DNA of 64,000 nucleotides from Streptomyces sp. NBC_00154 (GCF_026342835.1 NZ_JAPEMI010000002.1:1550001-1614000); one strand, 5' to 3'; shown: positions 49,785 through 58,981, counted from the stretch's first letter. Made by a program: numbers and translations. The notes: generated by a model from the letters alone, not told the origin.

Positions 49785-50641
49785 TGGGCGCAGCTGAACG
49801 CCGCGAGCTCGTCGTCGGCATCGATCCGGCCAAGGATTGGCACCTGCCATTGGCCTGGGCGGCGGACGAGGCCCATCGACGCGGGCTGGAGCTTCGGCTC
49901 GTAGTGGCCGTACCTCCACAACACGACACGCAGCATTGCGATGACGGCCCGCGCAGAATGTCCATGCTCCAAGCCGGGTCGAACGCTCTCGATGCAGGTG
50001 CCGACTGGGCCCGGGCGCGCCATTCGCAACTGCAGCCGGTCACCCATCTGCTCGATGGCTTGCCGGCTTCCGTGATTGCCCGACTGTCCGAGCAGGCCCG
50101 GATGATCGTCCTCGGATCCCGACACCTGAACCGTACGGCGGAGTACTTCAGCGCCGGCTCCCTCGTCGTCCCTGTCACCGCCCAGGCACGTTGTCCCGTG
50201 GTGGTCGTGGGCGATGCGGAGCACGTCACCCAACAGCCGACTTACCTGGTCGTGGGAATTGACGGCAGCGAGTCCTCGAAGGCGGCGCTGGGGCTGGCGT
50301 TCGAGGAGGCCGACTTCCGCGGGGCTGCACTCCGCGCCGTCTCGGTGTGGCAGCCGCCCGTGATCACGCTGCACGACGCGAAGGCCGCCGTGCAGGCTCA
50401 GCGACGGATGCTCTCCGAGACCACAGCAGGCTGGTCGCTGAAGCACCCGGACGTGCACCTGGCCCACGAGGTGCCGACCGGACATCCGGTGGAGGAGCTC
50501 GCCAGGGCTTCCGAGCACGCCTTGGCTGTCGTCGTGGGCCGCCGCGGCCGGGGCGGCTACACGGGCATGCGGCTCGGCTCAGTTGTCCACGGACTGCTGC
50601 ACCGCGCGCACTGCCCGGTGATCACAGTTCCCCTCGTGTGA
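49784..50641 (+). CDS. Double-domain universal stress protein
   Basis: The product is 285 residues. Domain 1 is unusual: VVGIDPAKDWHLPLAWAADE replaces the DGS motif, and its loop is IVLGSRHLNRTAEYFSAGSL without the standard glycines. Domain 2 is classic (LVVGIDGSESSKAALGLAFE; VVGRRGRGGYTGMRLGSVVH, GLLHRAHCPVITVPL). Nucleotide binding is therefore expected only in the C-terminal half. The ATG at 49784 overlaps the preceding stop (TGATG), with a GTG at 49781 as an alternative. Its own end overlaps the start of the P-type ATPase gene by four bases, so all three are translationally coupled. Confidence 0.9.
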   Translation: MGAAERRELVVGIDPAKDWHLPLAWAADEAHRRGLELRLVVAVPPQHDTQHCDDGPRRMSMLQAGSNALDAGADWARARHSQLQPVTHLLDGLPASVIARLSEQARMIVLGSRHLNRTAEYFSAGSLVVPVTAQARCPVVVVGDAEHVTQQPTYLVVGIDGSESSKAALGLAFEEADFRGAALRAVSVWQPPVITLHDAKAAVQAQRRMLSETTAGWSLKHPDVHLAHEVPTGHPVEELARASEHALAVVVGRRGRGGYTGMRLGSVVHGLLHRAHCPVITVPLV

Positions 50642-53295
50642 AGCCTCATCGTGACGACCACCACGGACGCGGACGAGTGCCAGTAGAGGAGCCCGGCGGG
50701 CTGAGCGGGGCGGAGGCCGAGCGCCGTCTGGCCGAGCACGGCCGCAACGAGGTGGCAGAGGTGCGCAGCGCACCTCTGTACAGCCGAGTCATTGCGCAGC
50801 TCGGTGATCCGCTGATCATGGTGTTGCTCGGTGCGGCACTGCTGACGATTGTGATCGGCGACCACGCGGATGCGGTGGTCATCGGTCTGGTGATCGTCTT
50901 CAACACGACGGTGGGGGTCGCGCAGGAGATCCGCGCCGACCACGCCGTGGCAGCCCTGTCGGCGATGTCGGCACCGAGCGCTCGTGTTCTGCGGGACGGC
51001 TCAGCACGCGAGATTGCCGCAGCGGTTGTGGTGCCCGGCGACGTACTGCTGCTCGGCGAGGGCGACATCGTCGCTGCCGACGCAGAGCTCATCGAGGCAT
51101 CCGCCCTCCTCATCGACGAATCCATGCTTACCGGGGAGTCCGTCCCTGTCGACAAGGATGCCGGTGCGCCACTGGGTGCCGGGACTGTCGTGGTCCGCGG
51201 ACGGGGCGTCGCGACGGTCACAGCCATCGGCGCCGGAAGTGCGCTCGGCCGTATCGCCGCACTCCTCGACGGCGCACGCGAGCCGACACCACTACAGCGC
51301 CGTCTCGCCTCCCTGGGGCGCATCCTGGCTGCCGTCACGCTGGGACTCTGCCTGGTGGTCTTCGTCCTCGGGCTTGCACGCGGCCTGCCGGCCGGCACCA
51401 TGGCCGTGACGGCGATCAGCCTGGCCGTCGCGGCGGTCCCCGAGTCCCTGCCGGCCGTCGTGACCCTCGCGCTGGCACTGGGTGCCCGGCGTATGGCGGC
51501 CCGGCACGCCGTCGTACGCAGGCTCCCGGCCGTGGAAACGCTCGGCTCCGTGATGGTGCTGGCCACCGACAAGACCGGAACCCTCACCGAAGGCCGCATG
51601 GTGGTCCAGCACGTATGGACGCCGCGGCTCGGGGCAGATTTTTTCGGAGTGGGTTACGAACCGTACGGAGACATCCAGGTCGATGGCAGGCAGCCGACGC
51701 CTGCTGAACTAGGCCCCGTACGGGACCTGCTGACGGCGGCGTCGTTGTGCAATGACGCCGCCCTGCGGCCACCGCAGGATCACACCGCCCAGGAGGACCG
51801 GTGGACTTCGGTCGGTGACCCCATGGAAGCCGCTCTCTTGGCGGCAGCAGCCAAAGCGGGTTGTGCGGATCAGGCGGAAATCAGGCGGCTGTACCCGAGG
51901 ACGTGGGAAGCGCCGTTCGACAGCCTCCGCAAGCGCATGACCACGGTGCACCGAATGTCTTCAGGTGCTCTGCTGGTGTGCTTGAAAGGCGCGCCGGAAG
52001 TGGTCCTCGATGTGTCTGTGCTCGCCGACCGAAAAGACGTATTGATGGGCGCGCGACAACAGGCGTCGATCCTTGCTTCCCGCGGGTTCCGGGTGCTCGC
52101 CGTGGCGTCCACCGAGCGGTGGAACGAACCGAGCAGCGCGGCCACAGCTGAGACGGGCCTGCGGCTGCTGGGCCTCGTCGCCATCAGCGATCCCCCGAAA
52201 CCAGCGGCGGCCGCCACTCTCGCCGCCTGCCGTGCAGCGGGGATTACACCAGTCCTCATTACGGGCGATCACCCCGCCACAGCACGCGCGGTGGCCGCTC
52301 GCGTGGGACTCATTGACGGAGACAGCGGTGACGAATCGGTGCTCAGTGGCGCTGATCTGGCATCGGGGCGCGTGGTCGACCTCACCACAGCACGGGTGTT
52401 CGCCCGGACGAACCCGCAGCAGAAGCTGGATATCGTCGACGCCTGGCGTACTCGAGGCGCGGTCACGGCCATGACCGGCGACGGCGTCAACGACGGCCCT
52501 GCCCTGCGCCGGGCCGACATCGGCGTGGCGATGGGGAAGCGGGGAACGGAGGTCGCACGACAGGCGGCCGACCTCGTCCTCACCGATGATGACCTGTCGA
52601 CCGTGGTCGCGGCCGTCGAGGAAGGCCGGCGCGTCTACGACAACATCCGGCGCTTCCTCGTCTATGGCCTGGCCGGCGGTGCTGCGGAGATCCTCGTCAT
52701 GCTGGTCGGTCCCCTTGTCGGACTCCCGCTGCCGCTCCGGGCCGGCCAGATCCTGTGGATCAATCTGCTGACCCATGGTCTGACGGGTGTGGCCATGGGC
52801 GCAGAGCCGGCCTCCCCGGACGCCATGCACAGGCCACCGCGGCCACCCGGCCAGCACATCCTCGGCGCCGGAGCTTGGCAGCGCCTCCTCACGCTGGCCA
52901 CGGTCGTCACCGCGGTCTGTCTGGCGGTAGGCGTTGTCGCACGTGCCTGGGACCTTCCGTGGCAGAGCGTCCTGTTCCTGTCGCTGCTCGGCGCGCAACT
53001 CGGCGTCGTCTTGGGCTTGCGGTCGCGTCTGCTGACCCGGCAGAACCTCTTCCTCCCCCTGGCTGTACTCGCGTCCGCCCTGCTGGCGCTGGCGGCCCTG
53101 TACGCTCAGCCGCTGCGGTCGGTCCTGGAGACCGAGCCGCTCGGTTGGTCCGGGGTCGCGCTTGCGACGGCCGCCTTCGTGAGTGGCTATCTGGCCGCTC
53201 GGATCACACGAAACGCATTCCGGGAGAAGAAGGCCGCGGCGGCGAAGTCAGAGACTGGTGCGAGCCTGTCAAGAACCCGTCCGTCACCGCCATAG
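50638..53295 (+). CDS. P2-type cation-transporting ATPase
   Basis: The product is 885 residues if the GTG at 50638 (overlapping the Usp stop as GTGTGA) is used. Motifs include GLSGAEAERRLAEHGRNEVA, MLTGESVPVDKDA, phospho-Asp311 in LATDKTGTLTEGRM, KGAPEVVLDV and MTGDGVNDGPALRRADIGVA. M4 has AAVPESLPAVVTLALA, with Ser in place of the Gly of PEGLP. M6 has ILWINLLTHGLTGVAMGAEP, with His where Ca2+ pumps have a cation-binding Asp. It therefore looks like a Ca2+/Mn2+-type pump with altered selectivity. It is the last gene of the Usp-Usp-ATPase operon and is convergent with the multicopper oxidase gene. Confidence 0.85.
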   Translation: MKPHRDDHHGRGRVPVEEPGGLSGAEAERRLAEHGRNEVAEVRSAPLYSRVIAQLGDPLIMVLLGAALLTIVIGDHADAVVIGLVIVFNTTVGVAQEIRADHAVAALSAMSAPSARVLRDGSAREIAAAVVVPGDVLLLGEGDIVAADAELIEASALLIDESMLTGESVPVDKDAGAPLGAGTVVVRGRGVATVTAIGAGSALGRIAALLDGAREPTPLQRRLASLGRILAAVTLGLCLVVFVLGLARGLPAGTMAVTAISLAVAAVPESLPAVVTLALALGARRMAARHAVVRRLPAVETLGSVMVLATDKTGTLTEGRMVVQHVWTPRLGADFFGVGYEPYGDIQVDGRQPTPAELGPVRDLLTAASLCNDAALRPPQDHTAQEDRWTSVGDPMEAALLAAAAKAGCADQAEIRRLYPRTWEAPFDSLRKRMTTVHRMSSGALLVCLKGAPEVVLDVSVLADRKDVLMGARQQASILASRGFRVLAVASTERWNEPSSAATAETGLRLLGLVAISDPPKPAAAATLAACRAAGITPVLITGDHPATARAVAARVGLIDGDSGDESVLSGADLASGRVVDLTTARVFARTNPQQKLDIVDAWRTRGAVTAMTGDGVNDGPALRRADIGVAMGKRGTEVARQAADLVLTDDDLSTVVAAVEEGRRVYDNIRRFLVYGLAGGAAEILVMLVGPLVGLPLPLRAGQILWINLLTHGLTGVAMGAEPASPDAMHRPPRPPGQHILGAGAWQRLLTLATVVTAVCLAVGVVARAWDLPWQSVLFLSLLGAQLGVVLGLRSRLLTRQNLFLPLAVLASALLALAALYAQPLRSVLETEPLGWSGVALATAAFVSGYLAARITRNAFREKKAAAAKSETGASLSRTRPSPP

Positions 53296-53328
53296 AGCGA
53301 TGTCTGGGTAAAGCGAGGCGTTCCGCGT

Positions 53329-55281
53329 TCAGGCAGGGCCGACACGGTACGGCCGCATCATCTCGTTGTCCTCGTGTTCCAGCATGTGGCAGTGCCACAC
53401 ATACTGTCCGGCCCGGTCGAAGGTGGCCTTGACCCGGGTGATGGCGTGCGGATAGGCGATCACCGTGTCCTTGAAACCGCTCTCCCCGGGCTCTGGCGGT
53501 CTTGCGCTGTGCCCGGTGCTCTGCCGGTCGACGACCTGAAACTGAACCTCGTGGATGTGGATCGGGTGGGCATCGCCGGTGGAGTTATGTATTTCCCAGA
53601 TCTCAGTCGCCCCGAGTGCCGGGTTCTCCGTGATGGGATCACTCCATCCCATGGGGGTCCGCTTTCCGTGCCGGTCCACGGTGCCGAGCATCACCACGCG
53701 GGGACCCACACCCGACAGGACCGCGGAGTTCTGCTCCTGCAACGAGACCTGCCGCGTGTGGCTCGCTGGACCCAGCGGTTCGAACGGCGGGAGGGCGAGG
53801 CGGGCGGGGGGTACGGTCCTGTCCGGCGTAGCGAGCGGTCGCGCCACCGTGAATTTCATGACCTGTCCAGTGGTCCCGGGTGCCGCCGGCCGGAAGTCTG
53901 TGCCCGCTCGCCCACCCTTGAACGGCTCGTCGGGGCCCTCGTTGATGAGGTACAGATCAGTGCCGACCGGGATCGAGGTGAAGTCGACGATGACGTCGGC
54001 GCGTTCGGCCGGGGCGGTGAGCAGTTGGTCGCGCTGCACAGGTGCGGGCAGGAAGCCTCCCTCCGAACCGATCTGCCAGAAGGGGAGCACCGGGGCTGCG
54101 GGACGAGCGGCCATCGGGTCGGTGACGATCTTCAAGATCAGGAAGCGTGCGTTGCAGCCGTTGAGAAACCGCAGGCGGTAGCGGCGCGGCTCGACGGAGA
54201 GAGCGGGCCAGGTACGGCCGTTGGTCACCATCGTGTTGCCGAAGAACTCCGGGTTCCAGATGGGGGAGATGTCACTGCCGGGGATGTAGGGACCGGTGAA
54301 GTGGTCGAAGGATGCGCGACTCGCCGGGTAGAACAGGCTGCCGTCGGTGGAGAACGACCGGTCCTGGATGACGACCGGGATCTCGTAGTAGTGCCTCCCC
54401 GGGGGGGCACCGAGCTTTGGTGCCGGCCCCGGAAGCACACCGCTCGGAAGGTCGGCAGGCCCGCCACGCAGGAGGTAGAAGCCCGCCAGCCCCGCGTAGA
54501 CGTTCAGCCGAGTGACCCCCAGGGCATGGTCATGGAACCAGGAGGTGGCGGCTCGCTCCTGGTTGGCGTACTGGAATACGGCGGTTCCTGGCTCCCAGGC
54601 TGCATTGAACTGGTCCTCGAATATCATCTTGAACTGTTCATAGAAGGAGCCCACCCGTGCATATCCGTCGGGGATGTCGGATGCACGGGGTAGATACCAC
54701 GCCTCGGGGTAGCCGTCGCTCTCCTGCGTGTTGTGCCCCCCGTGCAGGTGGGTCACGATCGGCACGGGCCCGGTATAGGGGCCGGGTGTCGAGGTGAAGG
54801 TCGGTCGGGCATCACGCCATGAAATGCCGCCTTCAGGGTTGGCCCAGTGCAGTGTGGGGTCTACCGGCAGCAGGTGCGGCAGATGGTTGCCGTGGCGGTC
54901 GAGCAGCTGGTTCACCCACGTGACCTGTATGGCCCGGCCGAAGGTCGCCTCGACGGTGCATGACGGGTAGGCGAAGCTTCCCGGATGCCGGGTCGACCCG
55001 TACCCCCACACCGTCGTGGCAGGCATACCGGCCGGCAGAATTTGCTGCCGAAACTGCCGAACACCGATCGTGTAGTGATCGACGTGTCCTGCCTCGTCCC
55101 TCTCGGCCCAGGGCATGACTGACGGGACGGCGAGCTCGGTGACGTACTTGTCGATTGTCGTCGGGTCCAGGACGCGACTGGGGAACCCCAGCCAGGCCGG
55201 CGTGGAGGCCGGCCCGGCTGGGAGGAAGAGGCAGGTTCCGCCGCCTAGGCCGGCCTTGATGAATTGACGCCTTGTGGCCAT
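53329..55281 (-). CDS. Tat-exported multicopper oxidase (CotA/bilirubin-oxidase-like)
   Basis: The product is 650 residues. The N-terminus ATRRQFIKAGLGGGTCLFLP is a twin-arginine signal. Copper ligands are complete: IVTHLHGGHNT, TSWFHDHALGVTRLNVY, DAHPIHIHEVQFQ, and YVWHCHMLEHEDNEMMRPY with the axial Met. The three-cupredoxin, long-insert layout fits the CotA spore-coat laccase group. It would oxidise phenols, pigments or metals outside the membrane with oxygen as acceptor. GGAGG lies 6 bases before the ATG at 55281. Its regulation is unclear, since no box of the island type was found in the 385 bp upstream. Confidence 0.92.
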   Translation of the reverse strand: MATRRQFIKAGLGGGTCLFLPAGPASTPAWLGFPSRVLDPTTIDKYVTELAVPSVMPWAERDEAGHVDHYTIGVRQFRQQILPAGMPATTVWGYGSTRHPGSFAYPSCTVEATFGRAIQVTWVNQLLDRHGNHLPHLLPVDPTLHWANPEGGISWRDARPTFTSTPGPYTGPVPIVTHLHGGHNTQESDGYPEAWYLPRASDIPDGYARVGSFYEQFKMIFEDQFNAAWEPGTAVFQYANQERAATSWFHDHALGVTRLNVYAGLAGFYLLRGGPADLPSGVLPGPAPKLGAPPGRHYYEIPVVIQDRSFSTDGSLFYPASRASFDHFTGPYIPGSDISPIWNPEFFGNTMVTNGRTWPALSVEPRRYRLRFLNGCNARFLILKIVTDPMAARPAAPVLPFWQIGSEGGFLPAPVQRDQLLTAPAERADVIVDFTSIPVGTDLYLINEGPDEPFKGGRAGTDFRPAAPGTTGQVMKFTVARPLATPDRTVPPARLALPPFEPLGPASHTRQVSLQEQNSAVLSGVGPRVVMLGTVDRHGKRTPMGWSDPITENPALGATEIWEIHNSTGDAHPIHIHEVQFQVVDRQSTGHSARPPEPGESGFKDTVIAYPHAITRVKATFDRAGQYVWHCHMLEHEDNEMMRPYRVGPA

Positions 55282-55666
55282 CTGAGTCCTCCTGGACACG
55301 GCCCCCCATCGGCTGTAGTCCCAGAAACCGTTCCAGTGTTTCGGACACAACGAAGAAGAGCCACTCGGAACGTCGCGGGCCGAGGTCTTCGTGCAAGTGC
55401 AGCGTTTCAGGTCGCCCGGATCTCCACTCCGTGGCGTTCACGGCGCATCGCCTACGACTGTGGCGACAGTCGGCTTGATAAAGGAGACTGGTACGGCCCG
55501 GCCACGTTTCAGCAGCAGCTCAGTCACGACACCGTCCCCGCAGCGTGGAGGTCGAGTGTGCACTGCGCCGGAGGAACTTCACTCAGTCGATACCCCTGCT
55601 GAGTCGCGACCACCCGCACGGCGGAGCCGGACCGGCTGCTGCAGGACGCAGAGCCTGGAGGGAGCT
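55282..55666. other. Intergenic region between multicopper oxidase and CBS-BON genes
   Basis: No gene is supported. A small perfect hairpin (CGACTGT at 55455, ACAGTCG ending 55472, 4-base loop) lies in the middle but without a T-tract. The multicopper oxidase promoter must lie at the left side. Confidence 0.35.
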
Positions 55667-56290
55667 TCAGACAAGCTCCATGCGCACGTCCACGACGCCT
55701 TCGACCGCGCGAATGGCCCGAGCGAGAAGCGGCACCAGAGAACGGTTCTGGAGAGGCCCTCGCAGGGTGACGACACCATCCAGCACCGAGAAGTCCAGCT
55801 CGACCGGGGGAACGAGCTCCGCGACAACAGCGGAGCGGATCTCCTCGTCGATCTCCTCGTCCGGGCGCAGGAACACCTTCAGTAGGTCGCTGCGGCTCAC
55901 GACACCCTCCAGCATGCCGAGGCTGTTCACGACGGGCAGACGCTTCACCCGCTTGCGCGCCATGATGCGGGCGGCCTCGGCGAGCGTGGCATCGGGGTGG
56001 ACGGTGACGGCGGGACTCGACATCAGCTCGTCGGCCAGCACCGCGTCGGCTTTGGATGCCTCCTCGAGCTGGTCGGGCAGCTTCGGCTCATCCTGCCGGA
56101 ATTCCTCCTTCGGCAGCAGGTCCGCCTCGGAGACAACCCCGACGACACGGCCCTCGCCTTCAAGTACCGGCACTGCGCTGACCTTCCACTGGTGCATCAG
56201 CTCGACGATCTCCTTGTACGAGGCCTCGCGGCCGATGGCCACGGCCGTGTGGGTCATGACGTCGCTGACGATGTACCGAGATGCAGTCAT
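55667..56290 (-). CDS. CBS-CBS-BON domain protein
   Basis: The product is 207 residues: CBS1 (VSDVMTHTAVAIGREASYKE, AVPVLEGEGRVVGVVSEADL, LPKEEFRQDEPKLPDQLEEA), CBS2 (ADELMSSPAVTVHPDATLAE, RLPVVNSLGMLEGVVSRSDL) and BON (LDFSVLDGVVTLRGPLQNRS, VEGVVDVRMELV). It is most like the copy at 30653-31306. GAGGAG lies 6 bases before the ATG at 56290. It lies 145 bp downstream of the nicotinate phosphoribosyltransferase gene on the same strand and may be co-transcribed with it. Confidence 0.9.
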   Translation of the reverse strand: MTASRYIVSDVMTHTAVAIGREASYKEIVELMHQWKVSAVPVLEGEGRVVGVVSEADLLPKEEFRQDEPKLPDQLEEASKADAVLADELMSSPAVTVHPDATLAEAARIMARKRVKRLPVVNSLGMLEGVVSRSDLLKVFLRPDEEIDEEIRSAVVAELVPPVELDFSVLDGVVTLRGPLQNRSLVPLLARAIRAVEGVVDVRMELV

Positions 56291-56435
56291 GGGGTGCTCC
56301 TCGGGCGGGGCTGTTGCGGCGGCGTTCATCACGGACAACTGCTGCTGCCGTGAGGGGCGTAAAGGACAGAGTGAATCCGACAGACCTGCAATCGGTCGGC
56401 GAGAGCAATGGCTTGCGCGTGGTGGCGAGATCGAA

Positions 56436-57782
56436 TCAAATGACTTCGCCCGCGTCCCTTATCAGATTCTTCTTGATATATCCGCGGACATGTGCCGCGA
56501 GTGAGCTGAGGAGCCCTGAGAGTTCCGCCTTCGGCGCGACGGGCGCCCATATGGTGCGAGCCCCGGGCGGCAGCGCCGCGAGGTCAGCGGCGAACCTTCG
56601 CCGGGCTGTGTCCAGCTGTGTGCGTTCCGAAACACGTCGGCCCTCCCGCATGACCGACTCCAGCAGCGGGACGCCGTCCGGAGGCGGCGGTTCGTCGATG
56701 AGAGCTATGAGATCCGCGTATCCCGGCCTTCGGAACACCTGCTTGCGCCCTGGCGCCGTCACCTTGGCCGAAGAAAGCTTCATTACCGGCCGACCGTCGT
56801 ACTCGACCAGCTTGTACGCGGAATCCAGGTAAGGGGCATCCGCGGAGACGCCAATCCGGGTCCCGACGGCGTACGTATCAATCGGCGCTCCGGAGCCGAC
56901 CAGACTGTCCACGGCGAACTCGTCGAGACCACCGCTCGCCACGATGCGGGTCTCCTGTAGATCGGCGGCATCAAGGATCGTTCGAGCCTGTACGGCCAGG
57001 GCTCCGAGGTCACCGCTGTCCAGCCGTATGGCACACCCCGGACCGAGCCCCAGATCGCGCAGCACGCGCGCCGCCGTCGCCACGCCAGTCACGGTGTCGT
57101 AGGTGTCCACCAGGAGTGTCACAGGGCCTGGATGGGACCGGGCGAAGGCCCGGAACGCGTCCTCCTCAAGACCGAATGCCTCGATGTACGAGTGGGCCAT
57201 CGTGCCGACTGCGGACAGGCCCTCGGCGTGAGCCGCCGCCACATTGCTGGTTCCGGCGAAGCCGACCATGGCACCCAGTCGAGCGGCCCGGTGTCCGGCT
57301 TCAATGCCATGAGTGCGCCGCAGGGAGAAGTCCACCACCTGGTGTCCGTCGGCGGCCAGGACGCACCGGGCGCATTTGGAGGCGATGGCGGTCTGGTGGT
57401 TGAGCTGGTTGAGTACGTAGGTTTCAACCAGTTGGGCCTGCGGAAGTGGGGCAGTGATTTCCAGCAGGGGTTCGCCGGCCAGCACGATGCGCCCTTCGGG
57501 CACTGCCCGGACCTCACCACTGAATTCCAGGCCGAGCAGTGGTGCCAGATCCTCGGGCCGTCGTCCCATCACAGAGGCGAAGACGTCCACGTCATGCGCG
57601 TCCACACGATAGGCGGAAAGGAAGTCGAGGACTGATTCCAGCCCGGCACAGACAAGAAATCCGCGGTCCGGAGGCAGGTTGCGCACGAACAGACTGAACG
57701 TCGCCGCACCGGTCATGCCCTCGCTCAGATACGACTGGGCCATCGTGACCTCGTAGAGGTCGGTGCTCGTGGCATTCGACAT
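56436..57782 (-). CDS. pncB: Nicotinate phosphoribosyltransferase
   Basis: The product is 448 residues and makes nicotinate mononucleotide from nicotinate, PRPP and ATP in the NAD salvage pathway. Diagnostic stretches are TDLYEVTMAQSYLSEGM, FSLFVRNLPPDRGFLVCAGL, VVDFSLRRTHGIEAGHRAAR, the catalytic GTMAHSYIEAFG, LLVDTYDTVTGV and AIRLDSGDLGALAVQARTIL. The length and the SLRRTHG form fit the PncB2 group; pncB2 of M. tuberculosis lies in the DosR regulon, so an NAD salvage role during dormancy is expected. The ATG at 57782 is chosen because GGAAGG lies 8 bases upstream; an in-frame GTG three codons earlier is possible. Confidence 0.93.
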   Translation of the reverse strand: MSNATSTDLYEVTMAQSYLSEGMTGAATFSLFVRNLPPDRGFLVCAGLESVLDFLSAYRVDAHDVDVFASVMGRRPEDLAPLLGLEFSGEVRAVPEGRIVLAGEPLLEITAPLPQAQLVETYVLNQLNHQTAIASKCARCVLAADGHQVVDFSLRRTHGIEAGHRAARLGAMVGFAGTSNVAAAHAEGLSAVGTMAHSYIEAFGLEEDAFRAFARSHPGPVTLLVDTYDTVTGVATAARVLRDLGLGPGCAIRLDSGDLGALAVQARTILDAADLQETRIVASGGLDEFAVDSLVGSGAPIDTYAVGTRIGVSADAPYLDSAYKLVEYDGRPVMKLSSAKVTAPGRKQVFRRPGYADLIALIDEPPPPDGVPLLESVMREGRRVSERTQLDTARRRFAADLAALPPGARTIWAPVAPKAELSGLLSSLAAHVRGYIKKNLIRDAGEVI

Positions 57783-57934
57783 CGACGGCACCTTCCCGCC
57801 TTGTACGGTTCACGCGCCTGGCTGCCTGCTTCCTCCCCCTCCACTATCGGCCTCCGGCGCCCCGAGGGCCACCCAGGCGCCAGCCGGCGCCCAGCGAGCC
57901 GCGTGCCACCGTTGCTGCAGCAGAGGGGCACGTC

Positions 57935-58138
57935 ATGGGTGCGGCCCAGGCGGATCGTGAAGTGGCCTTCTTGACAGCTGTAAAAGTACTCGCCCAGGGC
58001 TCGGCTGCCGCGGACCTGATCGTCGTCGGAGCGCCTCGCCGCCGCGGCCACCTCGGTCTCCAGCTCGACAGAGTCGTAGATGCCCTGCTCCACCACCGTC
58101 CTGATCGTGTGGGGCGCCTTCCCGCCTCACTTTTTTAG
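57935..58138 (+). pseudogene. C-terminal remnant of a universal stress protein
   Basis: The frame reads ADLIVVGAPRRRGHLGLQLD then RVVDALLHHRPDR, matching the end of a UspA domain (ADLIVVGARRxxGxxGLxLGRVxHAVLHHAxCPV) until a shift replaces the CPVxVVP end by VGRLPASLF. Everything before about residue 220 of a double-domain Usp is missing, and the ATP loop Gly and Ser are altered. It overlaps the end of the PPK2 gene on the other strand. It is the second decayed Usp in the island. Confidence 0.55.
58109..58136 (+). terminator. Intrinsic terminator
   Basis: GTGGGGCG (58109-58116) pairs with CGCCTCAC (58123-58130) through eight pairs, one of them G-U, around a 6-base loop. TTTTTT (58131-58136) follows. 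It is on the plus strand at the end of the Usp remnant, and the T-run overlaps the last codons of the convergent PPK2 gene. Confidence 0.6.
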
Positions 58139-58948
58139 TTCTGAGGCGTGGTCGGGGACGTACGTCTGAAGGTCCCTCGGCGGCCGTTGGTATCCGGTGG
58201 CCGGTGGCCGCCGAGGGATTTCGATCACCGGTGGAGCGACTGTTTCGTACGGCACGGATGACAGAAGATGGGCGATCATGTTCAGCCGAGCCCGGCGCTT
58301 GTCGTCGCTCTCGACTACGTACCAGGGAGCCTCCGAGATGTCCGTATGGACGAACATCTCGTCCTTTGCACGGGAGTAGGCCTCCCAGCGGGTGATCGAT
58401 TCCAGGTCCATCTGCGAGAGCTTCCATCGACGGGTGGGATCCTGCAGCCGGCGTCGAAACCGTTCCTCCTGCACGGCGTCACTCACCGAGAACCAGTACT
58501 TGCGCAACAGAATGCCGTCCTCCACCAGCATCCGCTCGAAGATCGGGCACTGGCGAAGGAACCGCTGGTGTTCCTCCATGGTGCAGAAACCCATGACGCG
58601 CTCGACGCCCGCGCGGTTGTACCAGCTCCGGTCGAGGAGGACCACTTCCCCTGCAGCCGGAAGATGCTCGGTGTACCGCTGGAAGTACCACTGGCTGCGC
58701 TCGCGCTCGGTGGGCTGCGGCAGCGCGACGATGCGTGCTACCCGGGGATTGAGGTGTTCAGTGACGCGTTTGATCGTGCTGCCCTTGCCGGCCGCGTCAC
58801 GTCCCTCGAACACCACGACAAGCCGTGCGCCTTCGGCCCGTACCCACTCCTGGAGCTTCACGAGCTCGGTCTGGAGTCGGTACAGCTCCGGCTCGTACAG
58901 CGAGCGCCGCAGCTTTCCCGGCTTCCCTGTGCCTTTCTCGTCTGCCAT
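58127..58948 (-). CDS. ppk2: Polyphosphate kinase 2
   Basis: The product is 273 residues. Walker A is VVFEGRDAAGKGSTIKRVTE (residues 49-56 the loop), and the Walker B/lid region is EVVLLDRSWYNRAGVERVMG. The DPTRRWKLSQMDLESITRWE and PWYVVESDDKRRARLNMIAH segments are typical of one-domain PPK2. It transfers phosphate between polyphosphate and nucleoside diphosphates, regenerating ATP or GTP when respiration is weak. It begins at the ATG 58948, 33 bp downstream of the hydrogenase protease gene, so both are one transcript. Confidence 0.93.
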   Translation of the reverse strand: MADEKGTGKPGKLRRSLYEPELYRLQTELVKLQEWVRAEGARLVVVFEGRDAAGKGSTIKRVTEHLNPRVARIVALPQPTERERSQWYFQRYTEHLPAAGEVVLLDRSWYNRAGVERVMGFCTMEEHQRFLRQCPIFERMLVEDGILLRKYWFSVSDAVQEERFRRRLQDPTRRWKLSQMDLESITRWEAYSRAKDEMFVHTDISEAPWYVVESDDKRRARLNMIAHLLSSVPYETVAPPVIEIPRRPPATGYQRPPRDLQTYVPDHASELKK

Positions 58949-58981
58949 GGGATGACGTTACGGAGGGGACCACGCTCGAAG

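Noticed and set aside
55455..55472. Small perfect hairpin as a terminator
   Set aside because: The stem is 7 bp with no T-run on either side and is not placed directly after a stop codon.
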